Source of the DNA: Desulfobulbus sp.
Lineage (GTDB): Bacteria > Desulfobacterota > Desulfobulbia > Desulfobulbales > Desulfobulbaceae
Direction of reading: 5' to 3'
DNA: 35,124 nt
Assembly: GCA_028684915.1 (NCBI GenBank)
Contig: JAQUEZ010000054.1
Span: 1 to 35,124, forward strand
Within the stretch, counting starts at the first letter, position 1. Each line of letters opens with the position of its first letter. Both the position numbers and the translations under genes were made by a program. A model generated the notes under the pieces. It was given only the letters and a program-made list of their open reading frames with translations. It had not been told where the DNA came from and searched no databases. Of this stretch, positions 25,591 to 32,908 are shown in pieces.

Positions 25591-27081
25591 GTGAAAATTC
25601 TCCTCGTCTATCCGCATTATCCAGACACTTTCTGGAGTTTTCGGTACGCTTTGAGTTTTATTGGAAAAAAAGCGAGCTTTCCGCCGCTGGGATTGTTAAC
25701 AGTGGCGGCAATGCTCCCTGATGCATGGAACAAGAGGCTGGTCGATTTGAATGTCCGTTCTCTTAAGGACAGTGATCTACTGTGGGCGGACTACGTTTTC
25801 ATCAGCGCCATGGATATCCAAAGGGAATCGGCTCAGGAGATCATCGCACGTTGCCTGCGGCTTGGCGTCAAGTGTGTTGCGGGCGGCCCCCTGTTCACGA
25901 GTTGCCGCGAAGATTTTCCCGAGGTGGATCATCTCGTACTGGGCGAGGCGGAATGTACCTTGCCCGGGTTTCTGGAGGACCTGGAGCGTGGAAGAGCCCA
26001 ACGGGTTTATGTGGATGAGCAAAAGGCCGATCTGAGAGAAACTCCCGCACCGCTTTGGGATCTGATCGATACCAAAAAATATGCCGCGATGAATATTCAG
26101 TATTCGCGGGGATGTCCTTTTGACTGCGAATTTTGTGATATCACCGCAATGTTTGGCCATAAACCGCGCACCAAAGAGCTTCCGCAGCTCATCGCCGAGC
26201 TGGATAGCTTGCGCGTTCAGGGGTGGGGGGGAGCCGTTTTTATCGTTGATGACAATTTTATCGGTGATCGAGGCAAGCTTAAAAGGGTGGTCCTTCCTGG
26301 CTTGATCGATTGGATGGAACAACATGGACGCCCGTTTTATTTTTATACCGAAGCGTCCATCGATCTCGCAGGTGATACCCGGCTCATGGAGTTGATGGTC
26401 CGTGCAGGTTTTCAGGAAGTCTTTATCGGTATCGAAACACCTTGCGAGGAAGGCCTGATCGAGAGTGGGAAGGTGCAGAATAGAAACCGTGATCTGTTGG
26501 CCTCGGTCCGGTGCATTCAGCAGTCGGGTTTGCAGGTGCATGGCGGTTTTATCGTCGGGTTTGATAGTGATCCACCTGCAATTTTCGATATGCAGATTCG
26601 CTTCATTCAGGAAAGCGGCATCGTCACCGCCATGGTCGGGTTGTTGAGCGCCTTGCGCGGCACCCGGCTTTATCAGCGTTTGGAGAGAGAGGGGCGTTTG
26701 CTGGGCACGACGACCGGGAACAACATGGATGGTACCCTCAACTTCACCCCGAGGATGGAGAAAAAAACGCTTATAGGAGGGTATCAGGCGATTCTTGATA
26801 CCATCTATGCGCCCAGAAACTATTATCAACGAGTAATGAAGCTCTTTCAGGAGTATCGACCGTTGCAGGTGGGGAAATTTCACCTTCAGCCCGGCTATAT
26901 CGGGGCACTGTTTAAGGCGATCATCTTTCTGGGCGTGTTGGGGCGGGAAAGATTGTATTTCTGGAAGCTATTTTTCTGGTCACTTTTCAGAAAACCGCGG
27001 CTTTTTCCCCTGGCCATAACCTATGCCATCTATGGATTCCATTTCAGGAAGGTGGCGGAGCAGATCCTAAGGAACGGATAA
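25591..27081 (+). CDS. B12-binding-domain radical SAM protein (DUF4070-type C-terminus)
   Basis: Protein of 496 residues. The N-terminal B12-binding-type domain (MKILLVYPHYPDTFWSF...FPPLGLLTVAAMLP) covers about 1-140. The radical SAM core follows, with cysteines 175, 179 and 182 in RGCPFDCEFCD holding the 4Fe-4S cluster. Later stretches FIVDDNFIGD, TEASIDLA and EVFIGIETP are usual for the class. The C-terminal region (about 380-496) resembles DUF4070. Such enzymes often methylate or rearrange unactivated carbons, including lipids and hopanoids, but I cannot name the substrate. GTG 25591 is supported by AAGGAG 7 bases upstream. The gene stands between small stress genes, which fits a membrane-lipid role but does not prove it. 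Confidence 0.9.
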   Translation: MKILLVYPHYPDTFWSFRYALSFIGKKASFPPLGLLTVAAMLPDAWNKRLVDLNVRSLKDSDLLWADYVFISAMDIQRESAQEIIARCLRLGVKCVAGGPLFTSCREDFPEVDHLVLGEAECTLPGFLEDLERGRAQRVYVDEQKADLRETPAPLWDLIDTKKYAAMNIQYSRGCPFDCEFCDITAMFGHKPRTKELPQLIAELDSLRVQGWGGAVFIVDDNFIGDRGKLKRVVLPGLIDWMEQHGRPFYFYTEASIDLAGDTRLMELMVRAGFQEVFIGIETPCEEGLIESGKVQNRNRDLLASVRCIQQSGLQVHGGFIVGFDSDPPAIFDMQIRFIQESGIVTAMVGLLSALRGTRLYQRLEREGRLLGTTTGNNMDGTLNFTPRMEKKTLIGGYQAILDTIYAPRNYYQRVMKLFQEYRPLQVGKFHLQPGYIGALFKAIIFLGVLGRERLYFWKLFFWSLFRKPRLFPLAITYAIYGFHFRKVAEQILRNG

Positions 27082-27131
27082 TATATCAGGGAGGGAGAAA
27101 GAAAGGGATGCCTGAGAAAGTCTGGAGAAGG

Positions 27132-27155
27132 GCGGCAGGAAAATGATACTGCCGC
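27132..27155 (+). terminator. Hairpin after the radical SAM gene
   Basis: GCGGCAG-N10-CTGCCGC is a perfect 7-bp GC-rich stem 50 bases after the stop. GATTGTC follows rather than a U run, so it is at best a weak or Rho-assisted terminator. Confidence 0.35.
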
Positions 27156-27214
27156 GATTGTCATAAGAATAGAGTGCTGAATGATCTATTTGATTGTTTA
27201 GTATTTTACCGGAA

Positions 27215-27258
27215 GCCCCAAAGTGGGGCGACCACGATAAGGTGTGGCTTGATCACAC
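27215..27258 (+). promoter_or_regulatory. Two hairpins in the cold-shock gene leader
   Basis: GCCCC-AAAGT-GGGGC (27215-27229) and GTGTG-N7-CACAC (27242-27258) lie just before the ribosome site AAAAGGAG (27265-27272). Structured leaders are common in cold-shock genes and allow temperature-dependent translation. Here that role is inferred. Confidence 0.4.
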
Positions 27259-27280
27259 AACGACAAAAGGAGTAGTTGCA

Positions 27281-27481
27281 ATGGCTGAAGGAACTGTAAA
27301 ATGGTTTAATGATTCTAAAGGGTTTGGCTTCATCGAGCAGGAAGGTGGCAAAGACGTTTTTGTCCATCATTCCGCTATCCAGGCTGAGGGATTTAAATCT
27401 CTTCAGGAGGGTGATCGTGTGAAGTTCAATGTGGAAGACGGGGACAAGGGCCCATCAGCAAAAAATGTTGTTAAGTGCTGA
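27281..27481 (+). CDS. Cold-shock domain protein (CspA family)
   Basis: A 66-residue single cold-shock domain, the standard length. RNP1 KGFGFIEQ and RNP2 DVFVHHSAI are intact, so it should bind single-stranded RNA and DNA as an RNA chaperone. The domain begins [10 protein letters not shown] and ends [13 protein letters not shown] 27281 is fixed by AAAAGGAG 8 bases upstream; an in-frame reading from 27194 is only the leader. The gene has its own structured leader and a strong terminator, so it is probably monocistronic. The family name is firm, but the exact csp paralogue cannot be named. Confidence 0.97.
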   Translation: MAEGTVKWFNDSKGFGFIEQEGGKDVFVHHSAIQAEGFKSLQEGDRVKFNVEDGDKGPSAKNVVKC

Positions 27482-27501
27482 TAACTGAGGCTTCGTAAGA
27501 T

Positions 27502-27532
27502 AAAAAAAACCCGCTTTATGCGGGTTTTTTTT
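27502..27532 (+). terminator. Strong intrinsic terminator of the cold-shock gene
   Basis: An eight-A run, then stem CCCGC-TTTAT-GCGGG, then eight T, 20 bases after the stop. The A run pairs with the T run and makes it effective in both directions. Confidence 0.93.
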
Positions 27533-27570
27533 AATGATTACCACTGAAACTCAGCGAAGGTTTACAGGTT

Positions 27571-27668
27571 GAGATTCCTCACATTCGTTCGCAGTGACAC
27601 CATTTTTCGGATATATCGGGGCATGTATCCCCACCTGGGTGTCATCTCGAACGCATATGAGAGATTTC
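27571..27668. repeat. 98-bp palindromic intergenic element
   Basis: Two 31-base arms (27571-27601 and 27638-27668) match as inverted repeats at 23 of 31 positions. Their inner ends share TGACACC/GGTGTCA. The 36-base centre holds a further GGGG-N7-CCCC hairpin. The arm wording (GAGATTCCTCACATTCG, GTCATCTCGAACG) is like the short palindromic repeats scattered between genes of many bacteria. It therefore looks like a REP/MITE-type element rather than a gene. Confidence 0.7.
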
Positions 27669-27726
27669 GTCTTTTGGAGCAGAGCTTTGGTAGTAATCAC
27701 ATTTTTTTAAATATTCCCGCGCTCAT

Positions 27727-27750
27727 TTTTTTCGTCAATTTTTTCGTCAA
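27727..27750. repeat. Perfect 12-bp tandem duplication
   Basis: TTTTTTCGTCAA is present twice in direct succession in AT-rich non-coding DNA. It is probably replication slippage, and no function is apparent. Confidence 0.8.
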
Positions 27751-27870
27751 ATGGCTGTGCTCAGCGTACAGACCTTTTTTTTTGTCAAGCCCCGCCTCAC
27801 AATGTGTATCGCGTCACGTTCACCTCGGTAAGATTGAAGAGCAACTGTAACGATACAGTCTGAAATTAAC

Positions 27871-27886
27871 GCAACGGTTACGTTGC
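27871..27886. promoter_or_regulatory. Dyad GCAAC-N6-GTTGC, candidate enhancer site
   Basis: GCAACGGTTACGTTGC lies inside a wider inverted arrangement, with GCAACTGTAACG at 27841-27852 facing CGGTTACGTTGC at 27875-27886. It is centred 127 bp upstream of the sigma-54-like -12 at 28005 and has the same geometry as the dyad at 14809. Confidence 0.5.
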
Positions 27887-27991
27887 ATGTGACGCCTCTC
27901 TCCCTCCTGTTTGCCTTTCATTCGAGTACTAGCTGCACGTTAACCCACCGTAATAACAACAATTCGACGGACAAGCAGTGAGCTGTCAATC

Positions 27992-28007
27992 GGGCATTGA
28001 ACTTGCG
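27992..28007 (+). promoter_or_regulatory. Sigma-54-like promoter before the DUF3309 remnant and BON gene
   Basis: GGGCATTGAACTTGCG has GG and GC exactly 10 bases apart and a perfect TTGC. GGCATTGA-CTTGC is shared with the 22983 element. Predicted start is near 28018, just before the broken DUF3309-like reading frame and 235 bases before the BON lipoprotein ATG. Confidence 0.5.
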
Positions 28008-28025
28008 TTATGAAAGGTAATGTAC

Positions 28026-28125
28026 ATGTCCACTTGGCCGCATAGCCGCTCTTGGAATAGACGACGGCATAGTCGGTTTTGTCCTGATTCTATTTTTGAT
28101 CCTGCTTTTGTTGGGAAAACTTTAA
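28026..28125 (+). pseudogene. Frameshifted remnant of a DUF3309-like small membrane protein
   Basis: One frame reads MSTWPHSRSW (28026-28055). The next frame, from 28051, reads LGIDDGIVGFVLILF and continues through leucines to LLGKL and a stop (28123-28125). Joined, these give the TWPHSRSWG...ILLLLGKL pattern of DUF3309 small membrane proteins, which from memory have a hydrophobic N-terminal helix before TWP. That helix is missing here, and a small indel near 28055 breaks the frame. The piece lies 8 bases after the predicted sigma-54 start, so a deletion may have joined the promoter to a truncated gene. Confidence 0.6.
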
Positions 28126-28252
28126 TTGTCGTCCTCGTAAAAAGCCGCGAGAACGATGTGCTGTAATTCTTAACATTGCTGTATTTGCAGCGCGTTATTT
28201 CTCCGATTTTGACTTTTTTCCAGCCCATCATAATTGACGGAGAAAATTAAAA

Positions 28253-28669
28253 ATGGACGTATCGGGAAAAATCATCCTTGTTGTCGTGGTGCTGGCTACC
28301 ATCTTCGGTATTAATGCTTGCAAGCAAGAAGGCCCTGCTGAGAAGGCCGGGAAAAAGGCTGATCAAGCGCTTGAGCAAATTGGGAAGACGATTGATCAGG
28401 CGGCTGATCAAATGGAACAAAAAAATGAACACGCCGAGGATTATAGAGATGATGCCGCTATTACAGCCAAGGTAAAGGCCGAAATAGCAAATGATCCTAT
28501 CCTCAAGATTGCCCAGATTTCGGTGACCACCACCAAGGGAGTGGTACGATTGAGGGGTGTTGTCGATTCACAGCAAACTATTGATAGAGCGATGGAAATA
28601 GCCCGTCGGCTCACGGGGGTGTCTTCGGTCGACAACGGTCTTGTCGTGAAGGGACCAATCAGAAAATGA
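28253..28669 (+). CDS. BON-domain lipoprotein
   Basis: A 138-residue protein with an N-terminal hydrophobic signal and lipobox INAC (Cys at about residue 23). A Lys/Glu/Ala-rich linker follows (EKAGKKADQALEQIGKTIDQAADQM), then a BON domain from about 65 to the end (DAAITAKVKAEIANDP through TGVSSVDNGLVV). OsmY-type BON proteins are periplasmic or envelope proteins induced by osmotic or other stress and probably bind lipid surfaces. ATG 28253 has GGAG upstream. The gene lies behind a sigma-54-like element (27992) and the DUF3309 remnant, with which it may be co-transcribed. The next gene, also exported, follows after 89 bases. Confidence 0.9.
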   Translation: MDVSGKIILVVVVLATIFGINACKQEGPAEKAGKKADQALEQIGKTIDQAADQMEQKNEHAEDYRDDAAITAKVKAEIANDPILKIAQISVTTTKGVVRLRGVVDSQQTIDRAMEIARRLTGVSSVDNGLVVKGPIRK

Positions 28670-28758
28670 TACGTTGCCGCTTGCACGCAGGTGTTTTCAA
28701 CAAGCAGGTGGCTACAAAGAGGAAAAATATTTTCTACGTCAACCAAGGGAAATTCATC

Positions 28759-29115
28759 ATGAAACAAAAGACAGTAATTTTGATCTCTTTGATAGGTACC
28801 TTGTCCTTGCCTACATGGTTTGCGGTTGCAGCAGATCAGTCGTCCGGTCAAGAGATAAGCGGGATCCAGGGCCAGCAGGTTTATGGAAGTCAGCTGATGA
28901 CGCAAGATGAGCGCGTCGATTACCGCAGGCAGATGCGCGATGCGAAAACGGCAGAAGAGCGTGAGGAACTCCGCACTAAACACCATCAACGTATGCAAGA
29001 ACGAGCACAGGTCCGTGGCCTCACTTTACCCGAAGATCCTCCGGGCAGAGGTGGCGGCATGGGCATGGGGCACGGAGGAGGGAGGATGATGAATGGTGGC
29101 AACGGCAATCGTTGA
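28759..29115 (+). CDS. Secreted Gly/Met-rich small protein, unknown function
   Basis: A 118-residue protein with a classical signal peptide (MKQKTVILISLIGTLSLPTWFAVAA). A charged helical middle follows (YGSQLMTQDERVDYRRQMRDAKTAEEREELRTKHHQRMQ, residues about 42-80), then GLTLPEDPP and a Gly/Met/His-rich tail (GRGGGMGMGHGGGRMMNGG). The middle repeats the xMTxxERxxYRxxMRxAKTxEEREExR pattern that I recall from conserved periplasmic proteins of Deltaproteobacteria. A CpxP/Spy-like helical chaperone role or metal binding by the tail is possible, but unproven. ATG 28759 follows AAGGGA; an upstream reading from 28666 would include the BON stop region. Confidence 0.78.
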   Translation: MKQKTVILISLIGTLSLPTWFAVAADQSSGQEISGIQGQQVYGSQLMTQDERVDYRRQMRDAKTAEEREELRTKHHQRMQERAQVRGLTLPEDPPGRGGGMGMGHGGGRMMNGGNGNR

Positions 29116-29191
29116 TGGATTGCTGCGCGAATTCAATGATTTCCTGGTTTTCTTTCTCTGTAGATGACCATGTTTCTTATACCTTGACGGG

Positions 29192-29307
29192 TTCACCAGC
29201 GTTGATGGCGGGTGAAAATTTCGATCGACTACGTCGCAGCATTTTTTCCGACACTCGCCATACCTGATGTATGTCTTCGCGTCTGGAAAAACACTGCATC
29301 TTGTATG
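29192..29307. repeat. Composite palindromic intergenic element
   Basis: A hairpin TTCACC...GGTGAA (about 29192-29216) is followed by a long imperfect palindrome. Its left arm 29229-29263 (TACGTCGCAGCATTTTTTCC then GACACTCGCCATAC) faces its right arm 29269-29307 across CTGAT. The arms share CATAC/GTATG, TTTTTCC/GGAAAAA and GCAG/CTGC blocks. It fills most of the 360-base gap 29116-29474, in which I see no gene. Confidence 0.55.
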
Positions 29308-29474
29308 TTTCTGTTTTTACTAGGTAAATATTCAGAATGAGAGGGGCTTTTTACGGGTCCATCAGTGTTAACATCGAGAAGGCAGCAAACTACCCAAGAG
29401 ATCGCTGCTGATTTTTTCGTCCCAGAGAGCTGCAGCCTTCCAAAGAGCAATTCGTTTTAAGGAGTATCTTTGTC

Positions 29475-31582
29475 ATGGCCAATTGTGTGCTGATTGTGAC
29501 CGGTGATGCCGGTGATACCGGAGTGTTGAAGACGGTCTTTAGCAATGCAAAGGAGGGAGAGTTTGTCGTCGAATGGGTTGGGCGGCTCTCCGAGGGGCTT
29601 AAGCGGTTGCTCGCTGGCGGGATTGATTTGGTTGTTGTGGATTTGCACTACCCGACAGCCAGGGGATTGCCACTTTCGATAAGCTGTTTGCCGCTGTGCC
29701 GCACACGCCGATCGTGATACTCACTGGGGCAGATGAAGAAACCTTAACGTCTATCGCGATTCAACACGGGGCCCAGGGGTATTTGTCGAAAGGCAATCTG
29801 GAAAACTCTCTTGTGCCACAATCGTTATATAACCTCATCCGGCGTAAATCTGTCGAAGAAACCTATTACCTGGAAAAAACCCGGGCTGAAATTACGCTCA
29901 ATTCCATCAGCGACGCGGTTATCGGCACTGATATGTTGGGCAATATTGATTATCTCAATATTGCCGCCGAAACAATATCTGGCTGGCCGAGGGAAGAGGC
30001 TCGGGGGCGCCCTATCGGCACGGTGATGCGTATTATTGATGGCACAACACGCGAACGGAAGCCTAATCCGATTGATTTGGTGTTGCGTCACAACAAAGCG
30101 ATGACCATGACACCGGGAACAATTCTGATTCATCGCGATGGTCGTGAAGCCGCCATCGAAGATTCGGTTGCGCCGATCCATGATTGGGATGGGAAAATGA
30201 CCGGCGCGGTGATCGTTTTTCACGATGTTACCGTTGCTCAGTCGATGGCCTTGAAAATGGCGCATTTGGCGCAGCACGATTTTTTAACGAATTTGCCGAA
30301 CCGTATCCTGTTGAATGATCGGGTTGAGCAAGCAATATCGCGTGCAAAACGCCAAGGTACTCAACTTGCCGTCCTGTTCTTAGATCTGGATAATTTTAAA
30401 AATATCAACGATTCATTCGGTCATTCGATCGGTGATCTATTGCTACAATCCGTTGCAGAGCGTTTGTGCGCCTGTGTTCGAGGTTCAGACACGGTGAGCC
30501 GGCAGGGTGGGGATGAATTCGTGATTCTGGTGACCGAGGATCGATATGTGGAAAATGCGGCATTGATCGCTGACAAAATTCTCGCTGCGATGGCCGCTCC
30601 ACATTGTATTGGCGACCATGAACTGCATGTGACCACCAGTATCGGCATCAGTGTATACCCCGTAAATGGCAAAGACTCGGAAACACTGATCAAGAATGCC
30701 GACACGGCTATGTACAGTGCCAAGGAAAAAGGGCGCAATAATTACCAGTTTTTTGAGCGAGAAATGAATATTCGCGTGGTTGAACGCCAAGCCCTCGAAG
30801 CGAAATTGCAGCAGGCGTTGCAGCGGCAGGAATTTTTGCTCCATTACCAACCCATAATCAACTTAAAAACGAACGTGATCACCGGTGTCGAGGCCTTGCT
30901 GCGCTGGCAGAATCCGGAATTGGGGTTGATGTTACCCGCACGATTCCTGCCGATTGCCGAAAGCAGTGGCCTGATGGTGCAAATCGGCCTGTGGGTATTG
31001 CGAGAAGCCTGCCTCCAAGGAAAACGTTGGCAGGATGCGGGGCTGTTACCCAAGGTGATTTCGGTCAATATCTCGGCACCGGAATTTTGTGCAAAGGATT
31101 TTTTAGAGAATGTAGGGAGTATCTTGTTTGAAACCAACCTGGCCCCACGTTGTTTGCAACTGGAAATGACCGAAAACGTGTTGATGCGTGATGTTGAAAA
31201 TAGCAGAACGCTGCTCGGAAAACTCAAGGAGATTGGGGTACAGGTGGCGGTGGATGACTTCGGCGCCGGATTTTCCAATCTTAGTTACCTGGCGAAGTTT
31301 CCTGTCGATGTCTTCAAGATTGCGCCGGTTTTCGTTCATGACATTAGTTTAACCACCAGTGGCGACAGTCTCGGCAGTATTGCCAGTGCGGTCATTGCCA
31401 TGGCCGTCAGTTTTGAAAAATCGGTGGTTGCCGAAGGTATTGAAGATCACGTGCAGCAGGCTTTTCTCAGGGTGAAACATTGTGATGAAGGGCAAGGATA
31501 CCTGTTTAGCAGGCCGCTGGCTGCCGAGGCTTTTACCTTGTTGCTCGCTGAAGGCGTGCGCGAAAATTTGCCTCCCACATAA
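29475..31582 (+). pseudogene. Frameshifted REC-PAS-GGDEF-EAL cyclic-di-GMP protein
   Basis: The receiver domain starts at ATG 29475 (VLIVTGDAGD) and runs in one frame to about 29648, where VVVDLH is followed by YPTARG. The next frame continues PDSQGIATFDKLFAAVPHTPIVILTG, the expected rest of the receiver. One base is missing near 29648-29650. From GTG 29696 the frame is intact: PAS (about 64-175), GGDEF with I-site RGSD and active site GGDEF (about residue 271), then EAL with EALLR (about 399), EMTEN, VDDFGAG, AEGIED and EGQGYLFSRPL. The EAL motif usually reading KID reads KIA. The first receiver acids are also changed (VTGD for VEDD). GGDEF-EAL may still be made from an internal start; otherwise this is a recent pseudogene or a sequencing error. 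Confidence 0.85.
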
Positions 31583-31718
31583 GGGGACTTGCGGGGGCCG
31601 CCTCGTTGAAAAGAAGGGGGCGGATCTTCCCTCAAGAATACATCCCCGCGCATAAACGTCAAAAATTACTACGCATTGATATATACGATGAAAATAAAAT
31701 ATAAGCGGAAGGAAGGGT

Positions 31719-32804
31719 ATGGAAGAAGAACATGTACCGGCAGTCTTGTCGCCGGAAGAATGTAGGCAACAAATTTTTGAACTCGGTGGGGTGGAGTATG
31801 AGCCGAGCGTTGCCGTTGAGCTTTGGCCTAAGGTGTTGAACCATAAATGGCTTCTCTCGGAAAAACTCGGTCGGGACGTGGGTGTAAGGACGGCCTGCAT
31901 CGACTTTCTCGAAAATATCGACCAAGCTCCCGTGGAATATCAAACCCACCAGCGCCAGAGTCTGCTCAATGAAATGGGAGCTCAGATTATCAATAGGGAG
32001 ATGTGGGATACAATCTCAGACTCGCAGCCCCCAAAGCAATTGGTTCAACGGAAAATCATCCTCCCCTTGATCGAAGAAACGCTTTCCAGAAAACATGGGG
32101 TGGTTCCTCCCAAGGCAATTATTTTTTTTGGACCTCCGGGTACGGGGAAAACCCATTTTGCTAAAGCCATCGCAGGTGCTTTATCTTGGTGGTATATAGA
32201 GATCGTTCCCAGTATGCTCATGGTCAACGGCGTTGAAAGAATCGGCGCTAATCTTCGGGAATTGATGGAAAAAGCACGAGGGCTTGACCAGGTGGTCCTT
32301 TTTATCGATGAATTTGAAGAGATTGCCGGTAGTCGTGATCAGGCTGACCGCATTGATAAATCGATTACCAACGAGTTTCTTAAGCAAATTCCATTGCTTA
32401 AAAACCAACAAAACAAAATATTGCTCGTCTGCGCCACGAATTACATCCGCCAACTGGATTCGGCCATGTTGCGTCTGGGGAGGTTTGACTGCATCATTCC
32501 GGTAGGTGGACTGGATGGAGAAGGACGGGCGACAATTCTCGAATATTATCTTTCCAAATTAAATACCGACAACCTCAGTGTGGATAGGATTGTCCAAATG
32601 ACCCCCGGCTTCACCCCTGCTGATATTCAATATTTGTTTCAGCAGGTAGCGCATTTTGCTTTTGAACAGGAGCTGGCCCAAAAAGAGGATTATCTGGTCA
32701 TCGAGGAGACATTCATGCACATCTTGCCAAAAGTGCCACCCTCCTTGAACCAGGAAGTCATTGACGAGTTTGAAAAGGATAGCGTCAGCTTTGCTCGAAC
32801 TTAA
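31719..32804 (+). CDS. AAA+ ATPase with unknown N-terminal domain
   Basis: A 361-residue soluble protein. The N-terminal 85 residues hold a distinctive segment (ELWPKVLNHKWLLSEKLGRDVGVRTA) that I recall only from uncharacterised AAA proteins. The AAA+ core has Walker A GPPGTGKT (about 138-145), Walker B VVLFIDEFEEI (about 192-202), sensor 1 VCATNY and an arginine-finger region RLGRFD, with an HD-type lid after it (TPGFTPADIQYLFQQ). No protease or DNA-binding domain is attached, so it probably remodels a protein partner. ATG 31719 is preceded by GGAAGG. It starts 136 bases after the cyclic-di-GMP gene and ends 104 before the CheB-CheR gene. Confidence 0.85.
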   Translation: MEEEHVPAVLSPEECRQQIFELGGVEYEPSVAVELWPKVLNHKWLLSEKLGRDVGVRTACIDFLENIDQAPVEYQTHQRQSLLNEMGAQIINREMWDTISDSQPPKQLVQRKIILPLIEETLSRKHGVVPPKAIIFFGPPGTGKTHFAKAIAGALSWWYIEIVPSMLMVNGVERIGANLRELMEKARGLDQVVLFIDEFEEIAGSRDQADRIDKSITNEFLKQIPLLKNQQNKILLVCATNYIRQLDSAMLRLGRFDCIIPVGGLDGEGRATILEYYLSKLNTDNLSVDRIVQMTPGFTPADIQYLFQQVAHFAFEQELAQKEDYLVIEETFMHILPKVPPSLNQEVIDEFEKDSVSFART

Positions 32805-32908
32805 GCAAAGGCGTTGAAGTGTTGCAGCGTACCGGCGTTTTTTCGGTCCCTCCTCCTTTGATGGCCGCTGATCAGCGATATAAGACGGTAAATCAGACTG
32901 GAGGTGCA

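Noticed and set aside
27215..27258. A metabolite riboswitch in the cold-shock leader
   Set aside because: Only two simple hairpins are present; no known aptamer core was recognised.
27194..27280. N-terminal extension of the cold-shock protein
   Set aside because: It would translate the two leader hairpins; the standard domain begins at 27281 with its own ribosome site.
27569..27850. A 93-codon forward frame after the cold-shock terminator
   Set aside because: Its start lies in the palindromic repeat and the rest is AT-rich with phenylalanine runs; no ribosome site or family.
28036..28052. TGGCCGC-ATAG-CCGC as another sigma-54 promoter
   Set aside because: GG-N10-GC spacing fits, but both half-sites are poor and the bases code for WPHS in the DUF3309 remnant.
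27986..28231. An 81-codon reverse frame over the DUF3309 remnant
   Set aside because: It covers the sigma-54-like element and the remnant on the opposite strand and shows no recognisable protein features.
29282..29300. TGGAAAAACACTGC as a sigma-54 element before the cyclic-di-GMP gene
   Set aside because: Spacing is one base short, the -24 is poor, and it lies in the palindromic element.
29229..29450. A 73-codon reverse frame upstream of the cyclic-di-GMP gene
   Set aside because: It reads through the palindromic element and has no start signal or family.
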